A stretch of 64,000 bases of DNA from Mesostigma viride (Eukaryota > Streptophyta > Mesostigmatophyceae > Mesostigmatales > Mesostigmataceae). Positions 53,455 to 64,000 of this stretch are shown piece after piece. The stretch's first letter is position 1; each line of letters begins with the position of its first letter. The stretch spans positions 699,089 to 763,088 of the forward strand of contig RPFO01000643.1 of assembly GCA_009746045.1 (NCBI GenBank). Reading direction: 5' to 3'. Below the pieces are notes generated by a model that made no database searches, had not been told where the DNA came from, and saw only the letters and a program-made list of their open reading frames with translations. Position numbers and translations under genes: made by a program.

Positions 53455-54930
53455 CAGGTGACCCCTCCAGGTGATAGGGTGTCAAACGGCATGGCACCGA
53501 GTGATGCCGCACCACCAAGCGATACGAGACTGAGTCAAGTAATAGGTGATGCCTCCGAGAAAATGCAATTTCACATCAAGTGAATAGGCAAGCATTCAAC
53601 AACTGTGACTTCTCAAACTGATGCGAGATGAAGGCAGGGCGCTGGAGCTTATGGATGCGATCCTAAATCATGTTTCTGGGCTGTTATGAGACCGAGAGCC
53701 TGAATCAAGCTCCGATTCAAGCTTGGGTTTGGCTCAACAGAGGCTTGACGCAAGCTCGATGAAAGCTTGATTCACATAGTCCACCAAGAGAAATGTGGGG
53801 CATGGACCTGCTTGGTCTGGATGATGGGATCTAGACCCTTGCACAAGGGCACGCCCAGTGCACCTGGAGGATGGTGGGCTTGGTGGCTTGGTGCAATGGC
53901 AAGGTCCTTTGTGCAGGTCTTGCCCCGGTCTGCGTCAAGGCGGGAAGGCCTTGAGGAAACTCAGAACGCACACCTGCCCGCATCCTCTCACAACGGTTGA
54001 AGTTCATTGGATGGATGGTGGTGACCTCGCGGGTGCAATTTTAAGCTGACCCTGAGAGGGCCGTATGGTATGCTCAACATCATCTTTTCTATTTGGCTCG
54101 CTCACAAGCCACATGGCGCCAGGAGAGAAGGTTATCCACGAGGAAGGCTGACAGGGGCATTGGTTGCAGGGACTGCCGCGTTTCTCCATAAAGTCCCATT
54201 CGATATGGGAATGTGATTTTACCCCAAAGTCCACGCATATGTCCTGATTAAGGCCATGCAAGAGCATGCGCGTCGGCTGACATATCAGCGCCAAGGTTCA
54301 GGCACGTTGACAGGCAGGGAGGCCAAGGTGTTACTGGGGCTGGGTATGAACCATTGGCTGGCATGCTAGCAAGGCCACCTCGTGCTGGCGAGAAAGGGAC
54401 ATGTGGCTGACTAGCTTGGAAGTGCTACCCCAGCAGCACGCAATTGACTGCAAGATTGCAGGTAGAGGCAGGCCATCGTTTCTAAGCCAGCTCACTTAAT
54501 CCGAGCGGCATATTTATAATTAATGTAGACAATCAAACTTTGATTAATTCCAGTGATAAAAGCTTTTCTTGCTAGAGTCTCCGCTGCTGAAGGAGGGTGT
54601 CCGTCGGTACCGTGACAGCTTGCATCGATCACACGACCGCCTGCGCGTGACTATGCTAGGGTTTCAACGTACACTCGATCACCATGATTATGTCAGTCGG
54701 ATCAAAATTGGATCTTTTTTAGCAAACTAAATTGGCTCTTTTTTAGCAAATTAAATTGGCTATTTTTTAGCAAATTAAATTGGCTCTTTCTTAGCAAGTT
54801 AGCGGACTCAGGGCGGGGGCCGATATTAATTAAGAGGTACCTTGAAATTAAATAAGAGGCATGCCTCTATCGATATATATATGTCAATTGGAGGCGAGTT
54901 TCTATTGGTGTTAATTTGTGCCTGCACTTG
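53455..54930. other. Intergenic region downstream of DNAAF6; no gene
   Basis: No coherent coding frame. It contains local repeats of GATGCGA/AGCTTGA types (53,700-53,775) and a 27-bp tandem repeat (54,711-54,805). I could not find a clear TGTAA element close to the DNAAF6 stop. Confidence 0.5.
54711..54805. repeat. 27-bp tandem repeat, ~3.5 copies
   Basis: Units of TTTTTTAGCAAA(C/T)TAAATTGGCT at about 54,714-54,803. The last unit diverges (TTTCTTAGCAAGTTAGCGG). Confidence 0.85.
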
Positions 54931-54947
54931 TCTCTCGCCTAAATCAG

Positions 54948-55683
54948 GTGGAGGGCAGGTGCGGCAGGTGCTTGTCAAGAAGCTCGAAGCCATCACCGCC
55001 CAAACCGACGTCGGCATACGCCCTGGCCGCGCAGGTCCCGGCCGGCCATTGCAGCGCACACGGCCACCATCGCAGCCCAGCCCACCCGGCCCGCAGATGA
55101 TAGCCTCTCGCCGCGCGCTCCTACATGCAGACCTGCTGCGGTCCTGAAGCGACCGCCTTGACCACTGACGCCATCGCTACGAAACTCCTGGAGCTTGAAG
55201 ACCTCCACCAGACAAAGCAACGGGAGGCCACCGACCGCGCTCGCCGCGAGTGCCGAGTGGTGCTGCGCGTCGTTTTCCCCAGAAGCCAGGTGAGACTTCA
55301 ACCACCCTTGCCGACGAGCTCAAGGACCAGCTTCTTATATTCTTACCCTCATGGGCCTGGTAGGTGAGGTAGAACTGCGCGGGTGTCACCGCGCCTTCCC
55401 CATTCGATCACGGGACAAGGCGGCTAGCTCCCCCACCAGTCCTGCTCACCTTCACCTCCCCTGAGGACAAGCAGCGGTTCCTCTCTCGCGATCGCAAGAG
55501 GTTGCACGACCGTCACCTGGACGCTCGACGACGACCGGACCCCTGCTCAGCAGCAGCAGCGACGCGACCTGTGGCCGGCCGGAATACCTCCGCCACAAGC
55601 AGGACCCCCACAAGCCCAAGGTGTACTGGAGGGGCGGGGACCTGATGATCAACCACAAGATGTGGACGCCCCCTGCGGGCTAG
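54948..55683 (+). pseudogene. Retroelement ORF1-like relic, copy 3
   Basis: Several frames joined by frameshifts give VRQVLVKKLEAITAQTDV, then LLELEDLHQTKQREATDRAR and RRECRVVLRVVF (about 55,180-55,275), then VLLTFTSPEDKQRFLSRDRK (55,440-55,500) and a final region ending near YWRGGDLMINHKMW (55,624-55,668). The VLLTF...DK..FL module matches the LLTFKYMADKLSFL module of the 37.1-kb copy. The order fits an L1-type ORF1 protein C-terminal half. Frameshifts and stops make it non-functional. Confidence 0.4.
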
Positions 55684-56780
55684 AATTGCCCTATAGCTTG
55701 TAGCATTGGTAGTCACTGCCGCCATGGCAGCCATGCCTAGAATGTTAGCAATGCCTAGCCTTGCCACCATACCTACTCACGTGCACCGCTAACGCACGGT
55801 ACACAGCCAGACATATAGCCTAATTAGCCTAGCTTAGCATTAGTACAGCCAGCCATGCTACGCCCTAGCTATGCTCCGCTTGCTTGCCGGCCCACGTTCC
55901 TGGCCATGATATGCTCACGCGGGTCTTATTGCACCCACAGAATTTGCCGGATCGTCTATTGTGTCCGATTGCTGCTGTGGAATGCCTCTGGCATGAAGGA
56001 GAAAGGGGGTCTCTTCCCTTTCTTCCTGTTGTGCATATATACAGGTCCATTAAAAGCACTCCGGTGCTCCGTGACTCCCCAACGGGAGCACGTGTTTAAT
56101 TGCTTACTTAATTAATTTCTCCCGTCATGTCCTCTACAAGTAACTTGCTTCTTGAAGCTAGTGCGGGCCATATACGGCGTCTAGCATTGCTTGGCCCTCC
56201 ATGCAGCCCCTCCTTGCGAACCAAGGGCCCCTAGTGCACCACGAGAGGGAGGCATGGCACCAACTCCAGAGTTGACTCATGTCAAGGGAATAATTAATTT
56301 GGGAGAACATAAGAGCCTCTCCCGGGGCCTGAGAGTTGTTACTAGTTGATAGCAACACTTTACAGAACAACAAAATAAACCCCTTAACGGGGAGGGCCGC
56401 TGCCCATGTCCAATACAAGCTGTGTGATGGTATCAAGCTTGCCCAGATGTGTAACGTGTCTCCACCCATCGCGTCTACAAAAAACACTGCAGACCGGCGT
56501 TCGTTCATTTGCATGACGGAAGGGAAGGCCAGAAGAAAGGGTAGGCGGCTAGCCTTGATGTGGTCACAGGCCCACCCCTGTTTTATTCACGGAGAGGTGG
56601 TACGCAGGAGCTGGGATAGGTGGTGCTCGTGGTGGGGGCGCCCGCCCCTGTCTTATTCATGGTTGGGCGCCCACCCCCCATCTTATTCAAGGGGCTCTAG
56701 GTGGTATCCATGGCCGTTAGCCCAATCATATATTCTCATCCCTGATATTCTTATCGATCCTATTCTTAAAGGGGTGGTAT
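55684..56780. other. Gene-free stretch between ORF1 relic and carrier 2
   Basis: Contains TAGCC/TAGCAT-rich tail-like sequence (55,690-55,860) and short C-rich duplications (GGGCGCCC(G/A)CCCC...TCTTATTCA, 56,637-56,690). A 118-codon minus-strand frame (56,514-56,158) has no homology I recognise and is probably chance. Confidence 0.4.
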
Positions 56781-57231
56781 TCATGGCTGTCGGCCACCCC
56801 CGGTGGAAGCGGCCGGCTCCCCAAGTATCCGCTTGGTCACCTCGTAGACCGTGAACAAGATGGCCGACGCGGGCGCCAGCGACAACACACGCGCCGAGAC
56901 CCCGCTCATGAGCCCCGCCGCGCCCTCGTGCCTGGCAAGCTCCATGCACGCGCCCAGCATGCCCCGCCGCCCGTACGCCCACACCCCGGTGATCTCCCGA
57001 GTCATCACGACGTCGATCGGGTTGGTGACGGCCGCAGCGACACCGCCGGCAATGAGCCCAAACAGGCAGTGCTCGAGGCCACTCAGTGGTGCCGCGGGCG
57101 GTAACCCCTGCCCGCCTTGGCTGCCGAATCGGCTGCGAGAATCAACAGAGGAAGTCATGGCTTGGCTGCCAGGGTTTCCAGATGCAAGGGTGGGGAATGC
57201 TGTGCTGCCGCAAGATGCGATGCCAGTATAA

Positions 57232-57281
<50 letters not shown>

Positions 57282-60200
57282 ACCTCTGCTGCTGCCTTGT
57301 CTACTATGCTTGTCTACTGTAGATTGTAGTCTACGACCACCCGGGTACAGTCTTCTGGCGGTAACGCTTCGCAGAACCTCACTGCTACTGTCGCGTTCGT
57401 TCCTGGCAACGTCACCCGCTGGATTTGCCCACGTTCCAGGCCTGGAATCTTCCATGGATAAAGTGCCACACCAACCACCCGAGGGGACCCTGCCAGGGCC
57501 CGGGCGAGCGTTGACGGTGGAGGGTCGAGCGTTGAGGGTCGCGGCGACGCAGGCCGCCCATGCGGCAACTGTCCCGCTGCTGCGTCGGAGCTGCTCGTAA
57601 ACAAGGAACTGCTGTCCGCCGGCATGGAGGTGAGTGGGTAAACAGGCGTGCAAGTGGGCCAGCAGGCACGAACATGAGTGGGCAGGCAGGTGTGCGAGAG
57701 CCGACATTGTGTGTCAGCGGCCCAGGAAAGACTTGGTCGTGATGCAGTACCCAGTTTATTCGAAAATGCTCACAAAGGCAGGAAGCAGGAAGCAGGAACG
57801 CTCCAGGAGGCTACATCAATGACCCCCGAAGTGTGGGCTACGATGCCATGAGGAGGGAAAAAGACAATACACACATGTGGGTGGCAGAGCGAAGAAAGAG
57901 GAGGTGTGCTGATGAGGACCTGAGCCACTCAATGACTGATTGGCTGACTAGGTAGGTACCCATTAGATCACAGCCCGAAAAAACTAAAGACGCGTGAAAT
58001 AAATCATTATATAGACACTTCACTACTTCGGTCATGGGTCACTCAATAGTTAATGTTAGGCAACGCATGCCTCTCGTGGGAGGCTAAGCGCACCAACTAC
58101 TGTCCACTGTAGGCCACGCCGAATTGCTTGATCTGATATAACTTGACTGATCCACCCTGAGCCACGTACACAGACAGTGTCATACATCGAGGTAGATGGC
58201 CCACTATCCGCATCGGTGATCGACCTCAACTGGATGGCACCGGCCCCACCTCACTGGTATTCAAAAAACGCAGCCAGTTATTCAAGTGCTTGGGTTCAAA
58301 CGTGTTGCATTGCGCCCCACTTCTGGCAGCGCCACGAAAGAACTTTACTGCCGGCCTCACCCGCACGCCATCCTTGCATAAACTGGATGGCGTTCGCAAA
58401 TGTGCAAACTTTATACCTGTTGTTTTGGGGGGGTCGAACTTCATCCTTGTACACCCTCACCCGTACGCCATCGTTGCCTTGCCTGGATGGCATTCACTAC
58501 CGTGCTGTCATTATTGGGGGGGGAGGTTCTAAACTTATAGCCGGCCCCACCCGTACGCCATCGTCACCTCACCTGGATGGCGGTGTACGGGATGGAGCGC
58601 GTGAGGTAGGGCGCGTAGCCGACGTAGAACGACTGGGGGCCCGCCTGGGTGAGGGACGTCAGTGCGTGTCCAGGCCCCGAGTACAGCCGCACCTGCGCGG
58701 TGGACAAGTATGGTACCGTGTAGTGAGCACAGGGGGGCATTGAGAAACGCAGAGACGCGTGCCGCAGCAAGAAAACAGCATTCAAAGGCCTTTTAAAAAT
58801 CGTCTTAATGACTAAAGAACTTCCTAGTCCTTCTAGTCCTTCCTTGGCCCACTTGTTGCCGAAGGAAAATACATTTTTTACAAAGAGCTCTGCCCTTGGC
58901 CATGCGGAACAGCGACACAGCTACCACGGAGACCAGCGCGGACCAACAATGGCGCGGCAGCCGTTCGCAGCCGTGCACGGCATTGAGACAACAACAAAAA
59001 ACGATTAGTGGAGAACATGGCCCACCCATGTCACATGGCCCACCCATGCCCTCAGAAACCTCAGGCTCCGCGCTTCATATTCTCCCAAACCAGCACCTCT
59101 GAATGCGCTCCAAGCCTATCTGTCAGTGGGCTCTGGACCATGGACACCCTTACTGCATCCGCTATGCTTTTGCTACGTCGAAGCTTTATTGCACCCCTTG
59201 TTGGGCCTGCACCATGATGCAGAGAGAGTCCTCTGTAGCCTGCCCACTTGAGGTTGCGAGAAAAGCTAGGGCGCCCTGAGCCGTCCCTCCTTCTCTTTGT
59301 TTATAGGGGTTGAAGGCTCCTTTATTGGCACCCACGTGACGCAGTCGTGTGCTTTCAATCAATGGCCCACCACGAGGGCATGACCGTGATCATCCTGAGC
59401 ATTCGTTTATTCCTTCACATGTCTCGGTTAAAAGAGTCACTTGGTAATAAATGAACCAAACGCGTGTACCGAATAGTTGCGGCATTTCAATCGGGCCTTA
59501 CCCCCGTACCTATGGACCCCATGGACCTCTGGACCCCTATTTGTGGCCCCCATTCTGATGGACCCGTGAACCTATGGGCCCCTATTTGTGGTCCCGTACC
59601 TGCGCCCCCTATGGACCCCTACATGTGGTCCCGCACCTTAGCCCCCTGTGGACCCCTATTTGTGGTCCCGTACCTACGCCCCCTATGGACCCCTATTTGT
59701 GGTCCCGTACCTACGCCCCCTATGGACCCCTATTTGTGGTCCCGTACCTACGGACGATATAACCCGGGGAGTATATAATCCATGAGCTATATGTTCCTTG
59801 AATGATTTGTGCACCCTACTACTGCTTGCCAGAGTGACCCAGAAGGACCCACTTTGACCCTGTTCATATTTACCTTATATACCCTATTTAGCCTATTTAC
59901 ATTATTTGCCATATTTACCTGCAGGCGCTGCTTGATGACCTCGGAGGGCACCCGCACGAGCGACGCCACCAGCTCGCCTGCACATGCCGCGCCCAGATGT
60001 GCCAGGGGGGCCCACTTGTCGTGCGCAGATTGGCCGCCATTGCTCACCCTGCTGTCTCCTGAACCATTCTTCATGTCATCAATGCCACTAGAGCCATGCT
60101 TCTTGCGACCGACTCTGCTAAAATCATTCCCCCTGCTATCAACGCCACAATAAGTGTCCTCACTGCTTCCAGCGTCACAATGTCTGCGATCATGCGCCCT

Positions 60201-60913
60201 GGCCGCCATCCAATCACGGATCCTCTTATTGACCGCGTCGTACGTGCCGAAGCGGAGGGCCGCCTGGAGGGCGTACCCGGTGACGGCGGGTAGGAAACCC
60301 GCGTACAGCGACAGCACGCCTTCCTTGGCCACGATGTCACGCAGCGCGTCCAGCGCGTGGCGTGGCGCGCCCAGTTTGCCGGATTGTATACGGACCTGCG
60401 AGAAAAAATGTTCCCGTCACAAATTGTGGGAAAGAAGCAAAAGAAGGAACGAGCACCAGTGTCAGCGAGCCCGCCAGCGACTGTGGTTACCAGAAATTAT
60501 AGAGCATATCCAACTGGCAGAGGAAGCGAGCAGGGCTAACAAGAATTTGTACAGGTCGACCTGGCAAATTGGCATTCCAAGCGAGGCAACGCCCGGACTG
60601 CATGGTCGCAGCGGCAGCGAAGGAAAGGGCAGCTTTATGACAAATTGCTAAGCCACGGAGCCATGTGCGCCACGGATCGCGACATCCAATGCGTCATTTG
60701 TGTTAATAAGCGCAAAAGGCGTCCTTGGGTGTACAATGAAATAGTTTTGGTACGATACTGAATGTGCACAGGGTAGCGTAGTACCTTAACAGTGTCGGCC
60801 GGATACAAAATTCCCATGCTTGTCCCAAGGCCCGCAATAGCAGCTCCCGCAGCGATCGCCTTCTTTCGCAGCCGCTCCGAGGGCTCATACGTTCTAAGAA
60901 TCCCGTGCCCCAT
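56781..60913 (-). CDS. Mitochondrial carrier, probably S-adenosylmethionine carrier (SLC25A26-like), 4 exons, 517 aa
   Basis: Exons on the minus strand: 60,913-60,785; 60,395-59,919; 58,692-58,573; 57,608-56,781 (stop at 56,783-56,781). All junctions are GT-AG, phase 0. Repeat 1: YPADTVKVRIQSG (37-49) spans the first junction, then LSLYAGFLPAVTG. Repeat 2: VRVPSEVIKQRLQVR (190-204), then FYVGYAPYLTRSIPYTAIQF (224-243) and VYEQL. Repeat 3: AAVTNPIDVVMTREITG (434-450) and GVSARVLSLAPASAILFTVYE. The RVPSEVIKQRLQ and GY...R.IP..AIQ phrases are characteristic of S-adenosylmethionine carriers, which import SAM into mitochondria or plastids. Oddities: a ~160-residue insertion (about 253-418) with a 15-serine run, and Met at the usual basic position of the third signature (444). 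The start follows in-frame stops. Divergent from the GT29 gene. Confidence 0.75.
57237..57281 (-). repeat. (AGC)15 trinucleotide repeat encoding polyserine in carrier 2
   Basis: Fifteen consecutive AGC codons on the minus strand (residues 352-366), inside the long loop before the third carrier repeat. Two further AGC pairs flank it. Confidence 0.9.
59505..59762. repeat. 37-bp minisatellite in intron 2 of carrier 2
   Basis: Units of ACCCCTATTTGTGGTCCCGT + ACCTACGCCCCCTATGG. About six copies; the right-hand ones are nearly identical and the left ones degenerate. It lies between exons 2 and 3 of the minus-strand carrier. Confidence 0.9.
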
Positions 60914-61939
60914 CAGATTAGGTGCAGTAGTTGGCTACTACACTGGTTGAAACTGCATGGCACACGTCAATTGGAAAATGGCAGCAAGCCGTTGGTGGTA
61001 CAGGACTTGTGTTTCGTTTCAGCTGCCAGTAACTTTATCCCAAGGTATCCTTATCGCAACGACCACCTTGGAAGCTCCAAGGTGGTAGTGTTGTCATTTC
61101 ATGGTGGGCATCATCGCTACTGCTCAAAATGACAGTCGCACAGGCGTGGGATCCGTTTATCAAACTTCCCCCTGGCCAGGTGCTGGTCAGTGGTCAGAAG
61201 CAAAAAGCGAGCCTTTGCATACTATTTTCGTGGCCTAGCGATGAAGAGTTATGGGCGCACACATGGTATGGAGTTCTGTTGTGCTGCCATTTCGGTCGTA
61301 ATTAATGCTTGGCAGCAGGTTGGCAGGCGATATTCACAGCGAACAAGCCAAAATGGCGGGAGCGTGGCATCTGTCATAGGCAAAAGACGCGCCAAAGTTA
61401 AGAACGCGCCAAGTTAGCGGAATGCAGTAGAACGATCCTACTTGCTGCCTACTAGTAGTATTTGCCTGTTATCCCAGTGTCAGTGGTGACGGTCCTCTAA
61501 CTGATCGGCGCGGCGCGGTAAACAGATTTGTGACAGGATATGACCATGCGTTTCCGTCGTAAGCTTACCGCGATCAAAGTTCAGAAGGTAAAGAATTATC
61601 GCCAAGTACATGTAAAGTAGGAAAGAAGCTGCTGTCCGTCCAGTGTTCATTTCTAACCTCCGCGCTGGAAGCGTTCCGGCCTTCCGGGCCGAGTGGTCGT
61701 AGCTGGTGACCAGGGACACACGCTGGCAAAAGGCAGTGCATGCCAGCCCCACATACACGCGACGTTCGATGAGCCCAAAGCCTTGGGCCAATTGCTGTGA
61801 CGGGCTTGTAGCCAGGAAGCAGCATATTATTCAGGAGCAGCTCACCCAGGCCGTCGGGGGCTCGTCGTTTGATGACAATGCCGGCGTAGGTCCGATTCTG
61901 GAAGCGCTGGGCTCTCCCGGAACAGGCTTTTGGTAAGCC
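60914..61939. other. Divergent intergenic region (carrier 2 / GT29)
   Basis: About 1 kb with no coherent coding frame. It must hold the promoters of both flanking genes if they have no further 5' exons. I recognise no TATA or other element with confidence. Confidence 0.4.
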
Positions 61940-63814
61940 ATGGAGAAGCCAAAAGATACCGAGAAGGCCGAGAAGAAGCGGTCGGGCAAGACGTCCAAGG
62001 CCAAGGCGTCCAGCAGCAGGGGGGGCGTGCCAAAGCGCATGGTGGAGCGCTTGAAAAAGGTGTTGGAGCTTCTGACAGCTTTCCTGGTTCAATTTATCGC
62101 CACTGTAAAGGAGAAGGTCCGCGACACTAAGCTGAAGGATCTCAATGTGGCTTTCTTCAAGGGCAAGCTGGCGTCGCTGGTGCAGACTGTCAGTACATTG
62201 CGGGACTCTCAAGGGCTTAGTGATGCTAAGAGGAAGGTTGTGACCGCCATGAAGGAATTGAAGTTCGACCGTAGGACGATCGGTCTCGTGGTAATCCCGC
62301 TGCTGGTTGTTATAGCAGTCATCGTGACGGTGATCCACCACTCGGAGCACGCCATCGTTCAGCCCGTGGTGCTCCCCTCCGCGAGCAGACATGAACGGGA
62401 AATGGTGCCCGCGGGGACCCTGCTGCCCCGCCCGCGCCGGCCCAGCCGGTTCGGCCAGGCGGAACGCGAGGAGGCGGATATGGCGACGCCTCACCTGAAC
62501 CTGGACATTGACGACGACGCGCGCAAGGACGACGACGATGCCGAGGAGCAAGACATCCCCGTGAGCGACGCGGTGGACTACGAGGAGGAAGAGCTCCCCT
62601 TCCGTGACCCGACGCTCCCCGAGTCCCTCCCCGAGTGCAAGACGGGCGCGCGCTTCAAGTGGCAGTCGTTGCTGTTCAACTGGAACCCCAACAAACCTGT
62701 CCGGCTGGTGGGCGAGGTCCCCCCCCGGTGCGAGGACCGCCGCAGTAAAGCTCGTGACGCCCCCGAGCACATGGTCGACGCGCGTCGCCACCTCCTTGAT
62801 GCTTCTGCTGGCGTCTCCTCCTCCTTGCCAGCTGGCGGCAATCCGTCTCTCCTGAACCTCGGCGACGCGTCCACGGTCCCTGGTGCATCGACTCCTGGCG
62901 CCCGCAAGCTGCTCCAGGGCGCCCCCCAGACGCCTGAGTTCATGGAGAAGAATTGGTTCCGCTACCTCCACAAGACGCCCGCGAACGACATCAACCTGTT
63001 CAGCCCGCCCAAGGAGGACCGCAACGTGGCCGCGGACGTGGTGAAGCTGCTCCGTGGCCAAGGGAAGAGCTGCGACCACACGGGCGTCGCGTGCGGGGGC
63101 GACGGGGCCAACTCGGGCATGCGCTGGTGCAACGGCGTGCTGGGCCGGTGCGCCGTCGTGGGCAACGGCCGCTCGCTCAAGCTCAAACTCCACGGCCCGG
63201 ACATCGACGCCCATGATACCGTCATCCGCATTGGCCACGTCAAGGTCACGGGGTTCGAGGAGCACGTGGGCCGCCGCACAAGCATCTTGTACTCGCGCTC
63301 GCGCTGCTTCTACAAGTGTACCAAGCAGCACGCGCTGACCGACACGATGGACATCTTCTTCAACCCGGGCAAGGAGGACCTTGTGTCGCCCGTGCGGTGG
63401 ACCTCAGACGCGGTGCCTGGGGAAGGGAAGCTCTGGCTCGTGGGGCCCGAGGGGGGCGCCCACGCGGGCCAGATCGTGGTCACCACCGAGGCGCTCTCGA
63501 AGATGCGCGACGTCGACCGCAGGATTGTAGACCGTCTGCGCGAGTTTGTGATGCCAGGGTCCCTGGCCGAGAGGGAAGGGAACCGGTTTGTCCCCTCGTC
63601 GGGCCTCCACGTGGTCGTCACGCTCATCCAGTCGCAGCTGTGCCGCACGATCGACCTGTACGGGTTCACCAATGATGGCGTGGATCCGTACTGGAACCAT
63701 CATGGCAAGTTTTCGCTCCCCACGCATGGTCTGTCGCACTACAACGTCGCGGGGCTGGAGTACTTTGTGTACGAGCTCGCTATGGCCAATGGCCTGCTGT
63801 GCCTGCACCACTAG
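61940..63814 (+). CDS. GT29 sialyltransferase-like type II membrane protein, 624 aa, single exon
   Basis: Uninterrupted frame from an ATG in good context (GCCATGG) to TAG. N-terminus: Lys/Ser-rich basic region (1-40), an amphipathic region, one transmembrane helix (about 114-132), then an acidic stalk (about 176-220, DDDARKDDDDAEEQ). The C-terminal catalytic-type domain carries sialyl motif L (402-449; GRCAVVGNGRSL, IDAHDTVIRIGH, VGRRTSILYS), motif S (552-577; PSSGLHVVVTLIQSQLC, IDLYGFT) and a terminal HYNVAGLE stretch (600-607) in the place of the VS motif. Such enzymes transfer sialic acid or related keto-sugars from CMP donors in the Golgi; many algae carry GT29-like proteins of unknown acceptor. 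The stalk and cytosolic part are long compared with animal enzymes (300-400 aa). Cys403 and Cys568 could form the conserved L-S disulfide. Confidence 0.85.
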   Translation: MEKPKDTEKAEKKRSGKTSKAKASSSRGGVPKRMVERLKKVLELLTAFLVQFIATVKEKVRDTKLKDLNVAFFKGKLASLVQTVSTLRDSQGLSDAKRKVVTAMKELKFDRRTIGLVVIPLLVVIAVIVTVIHHSEHAIVQPVVLPSASRHEREMVPAGTLLPRPRRPSRFGQAEREEADMATPHLNLDIDDDARKDDDDAEEQDIPVSDAVDYEEEELPFRDPTLPESLPECKTGARFKWQSLLFNWNPNKPVRLVGEVPPRCEDRRSKARDAPEHMVDARRHLLDASAGVSSSLPAGGNPSLLNLGDASTVPGASTPGARKLLQGAPQTPEFMEKNWFRYLHKTPANDINLFSPPKEDRNVAADVVKLLRGQGKSCDHTGVACGGDGANSGMRWCNGVLGRCAVVGNGRSLKLKLHGPDIDAHDTVIRIGHVKVTGFEEHVGRRTSILYSRSRCFYKCTKQHALTDTMDIFFNPGKEDLVSPVRWTSDAVPGEGKLWLVGPEGGAHAGQIVVTTEALSKMRDVDRRIVDRLREFVMPGSLAEREGNRFVPSSGLHVVVTLIQSQLCRTIDLYGFTNDGVDPYWNHHGKFSLPTHGLSHYNVAGLEYFVYELAMANGLLCLHH

Positions 63815-64000
63815 ATGGCCGCCATGATGCAAGGCGGCGGCTGCACCACTAGGGCGCCATGTCGGCTGCTCCTGCATCGTGAGAGGACAGCCCCGATGGA
63901 AGGCCGTCCCTGCACCACGGACAGGCGGTGTATTGGTGACGGCGTGCTGTGCCCTGCGCCGCTAATTTACAGCACCTGCACCACGAGGGGGTGGGTTGGG
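63815..64000. other. 3' flank of the GT29 gene
   Basis: GC-rich with repeated GCACCAC(T/G)AGGG phrases. No gene and no clear TGTAA signal within the window. Confidence 0.4.

Noticed and set aside
55125-55367. 80-codon frame as a stand-alone small gene
   Set aside because: It is one fragment of the frameshifted ORF1-like relic spanning about 54,948-55,683.
56158-56514. 118-codon minus-strand frame
   Set aside because: No recognisable motif, no support from neighbours, and a length possible by chance in this composition.
61574-63331. 585-codon minus-strand frame antisense to GT29
   Set aside because: Shadow of the GC-rich GT29 coding sequence, which has clear conserved motifs on the plus strand.

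Overview
The window looks like nuclear DNA of a flagellated photosynthetic eukaryote, most likely a green (chlorophyte-type) alga. The reasons are: spliced genes with GT-AG introns; an axonemal-dynein assembly factor (DNAAF6/PIH1D3 type), which implies motile flagella; two mitochondrial carrier family genes; a GT29 sialyltransferase-like protein; a degraded plastid-type trnS copy; and TGTAA elements, the usual green-algal poly(A) signal, after the first stop codon. The species cannot be named from the sequence.

Left half (about 1-31,060). The 3' end of a gene (1-222) is followed by a GT-rich repeat block (345-2,085) and then about 28 kb of a C/A-rich satellite with a 40-bp monomer. The satellite has higher-order structure, including a 5,372-bp tandem duplication. 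It is interrupted by (a) a 1,027-bp array of foldback elements with 103/104-bp inverted arms (4,483-5,509), (b) a composite insertion of 4,676 bp (14,305-18,980) made of a small LTR-type element with identical 495-bp LTRs plus a tandem pair of unknown repeats, and (c) a unique spacer (28,952-29,761) with an array of tiny hairpins. All the long reading frames here come from the repeat composition and are not called as genes.

Middle (31,060-42,800). This part is gene-poor. It holds a plastid-like tRNA-Ser relic, a TIR-bounded element rich in ACGCGAT/ATCGCGT palindromes, repeated CCAACGGCCGTTGG palindromes, and two tail-to-tail copies of a retroelement ORF1-like gene with associated dispersed repeats.

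Right (42,812-64,000). Four multi-domain genes could be modelled: a mitochondrial carrier (minus, 6 exons, 448 aa, 47,623-42,812); DNAAF6/PIH1D3 (plus, 6 exons, 187 aa, 48,558-53,454), whose fourth intron carries a ~1.9-kb (TTCTCC)n tract ending about 45 bp before the acceptor; a second mitochondrial carrier resembling the S-adenosylmethionine carrier (minus, 4 exons, 517 aa, 60,913-56,781); and a single-exon GT29 sialyltransferase-like type II membrane protein (plus, 624 aa, 61,940-63,814). The first two genes are divergently arranged, as are the last two. Nothing suggests that the four share a pathway.
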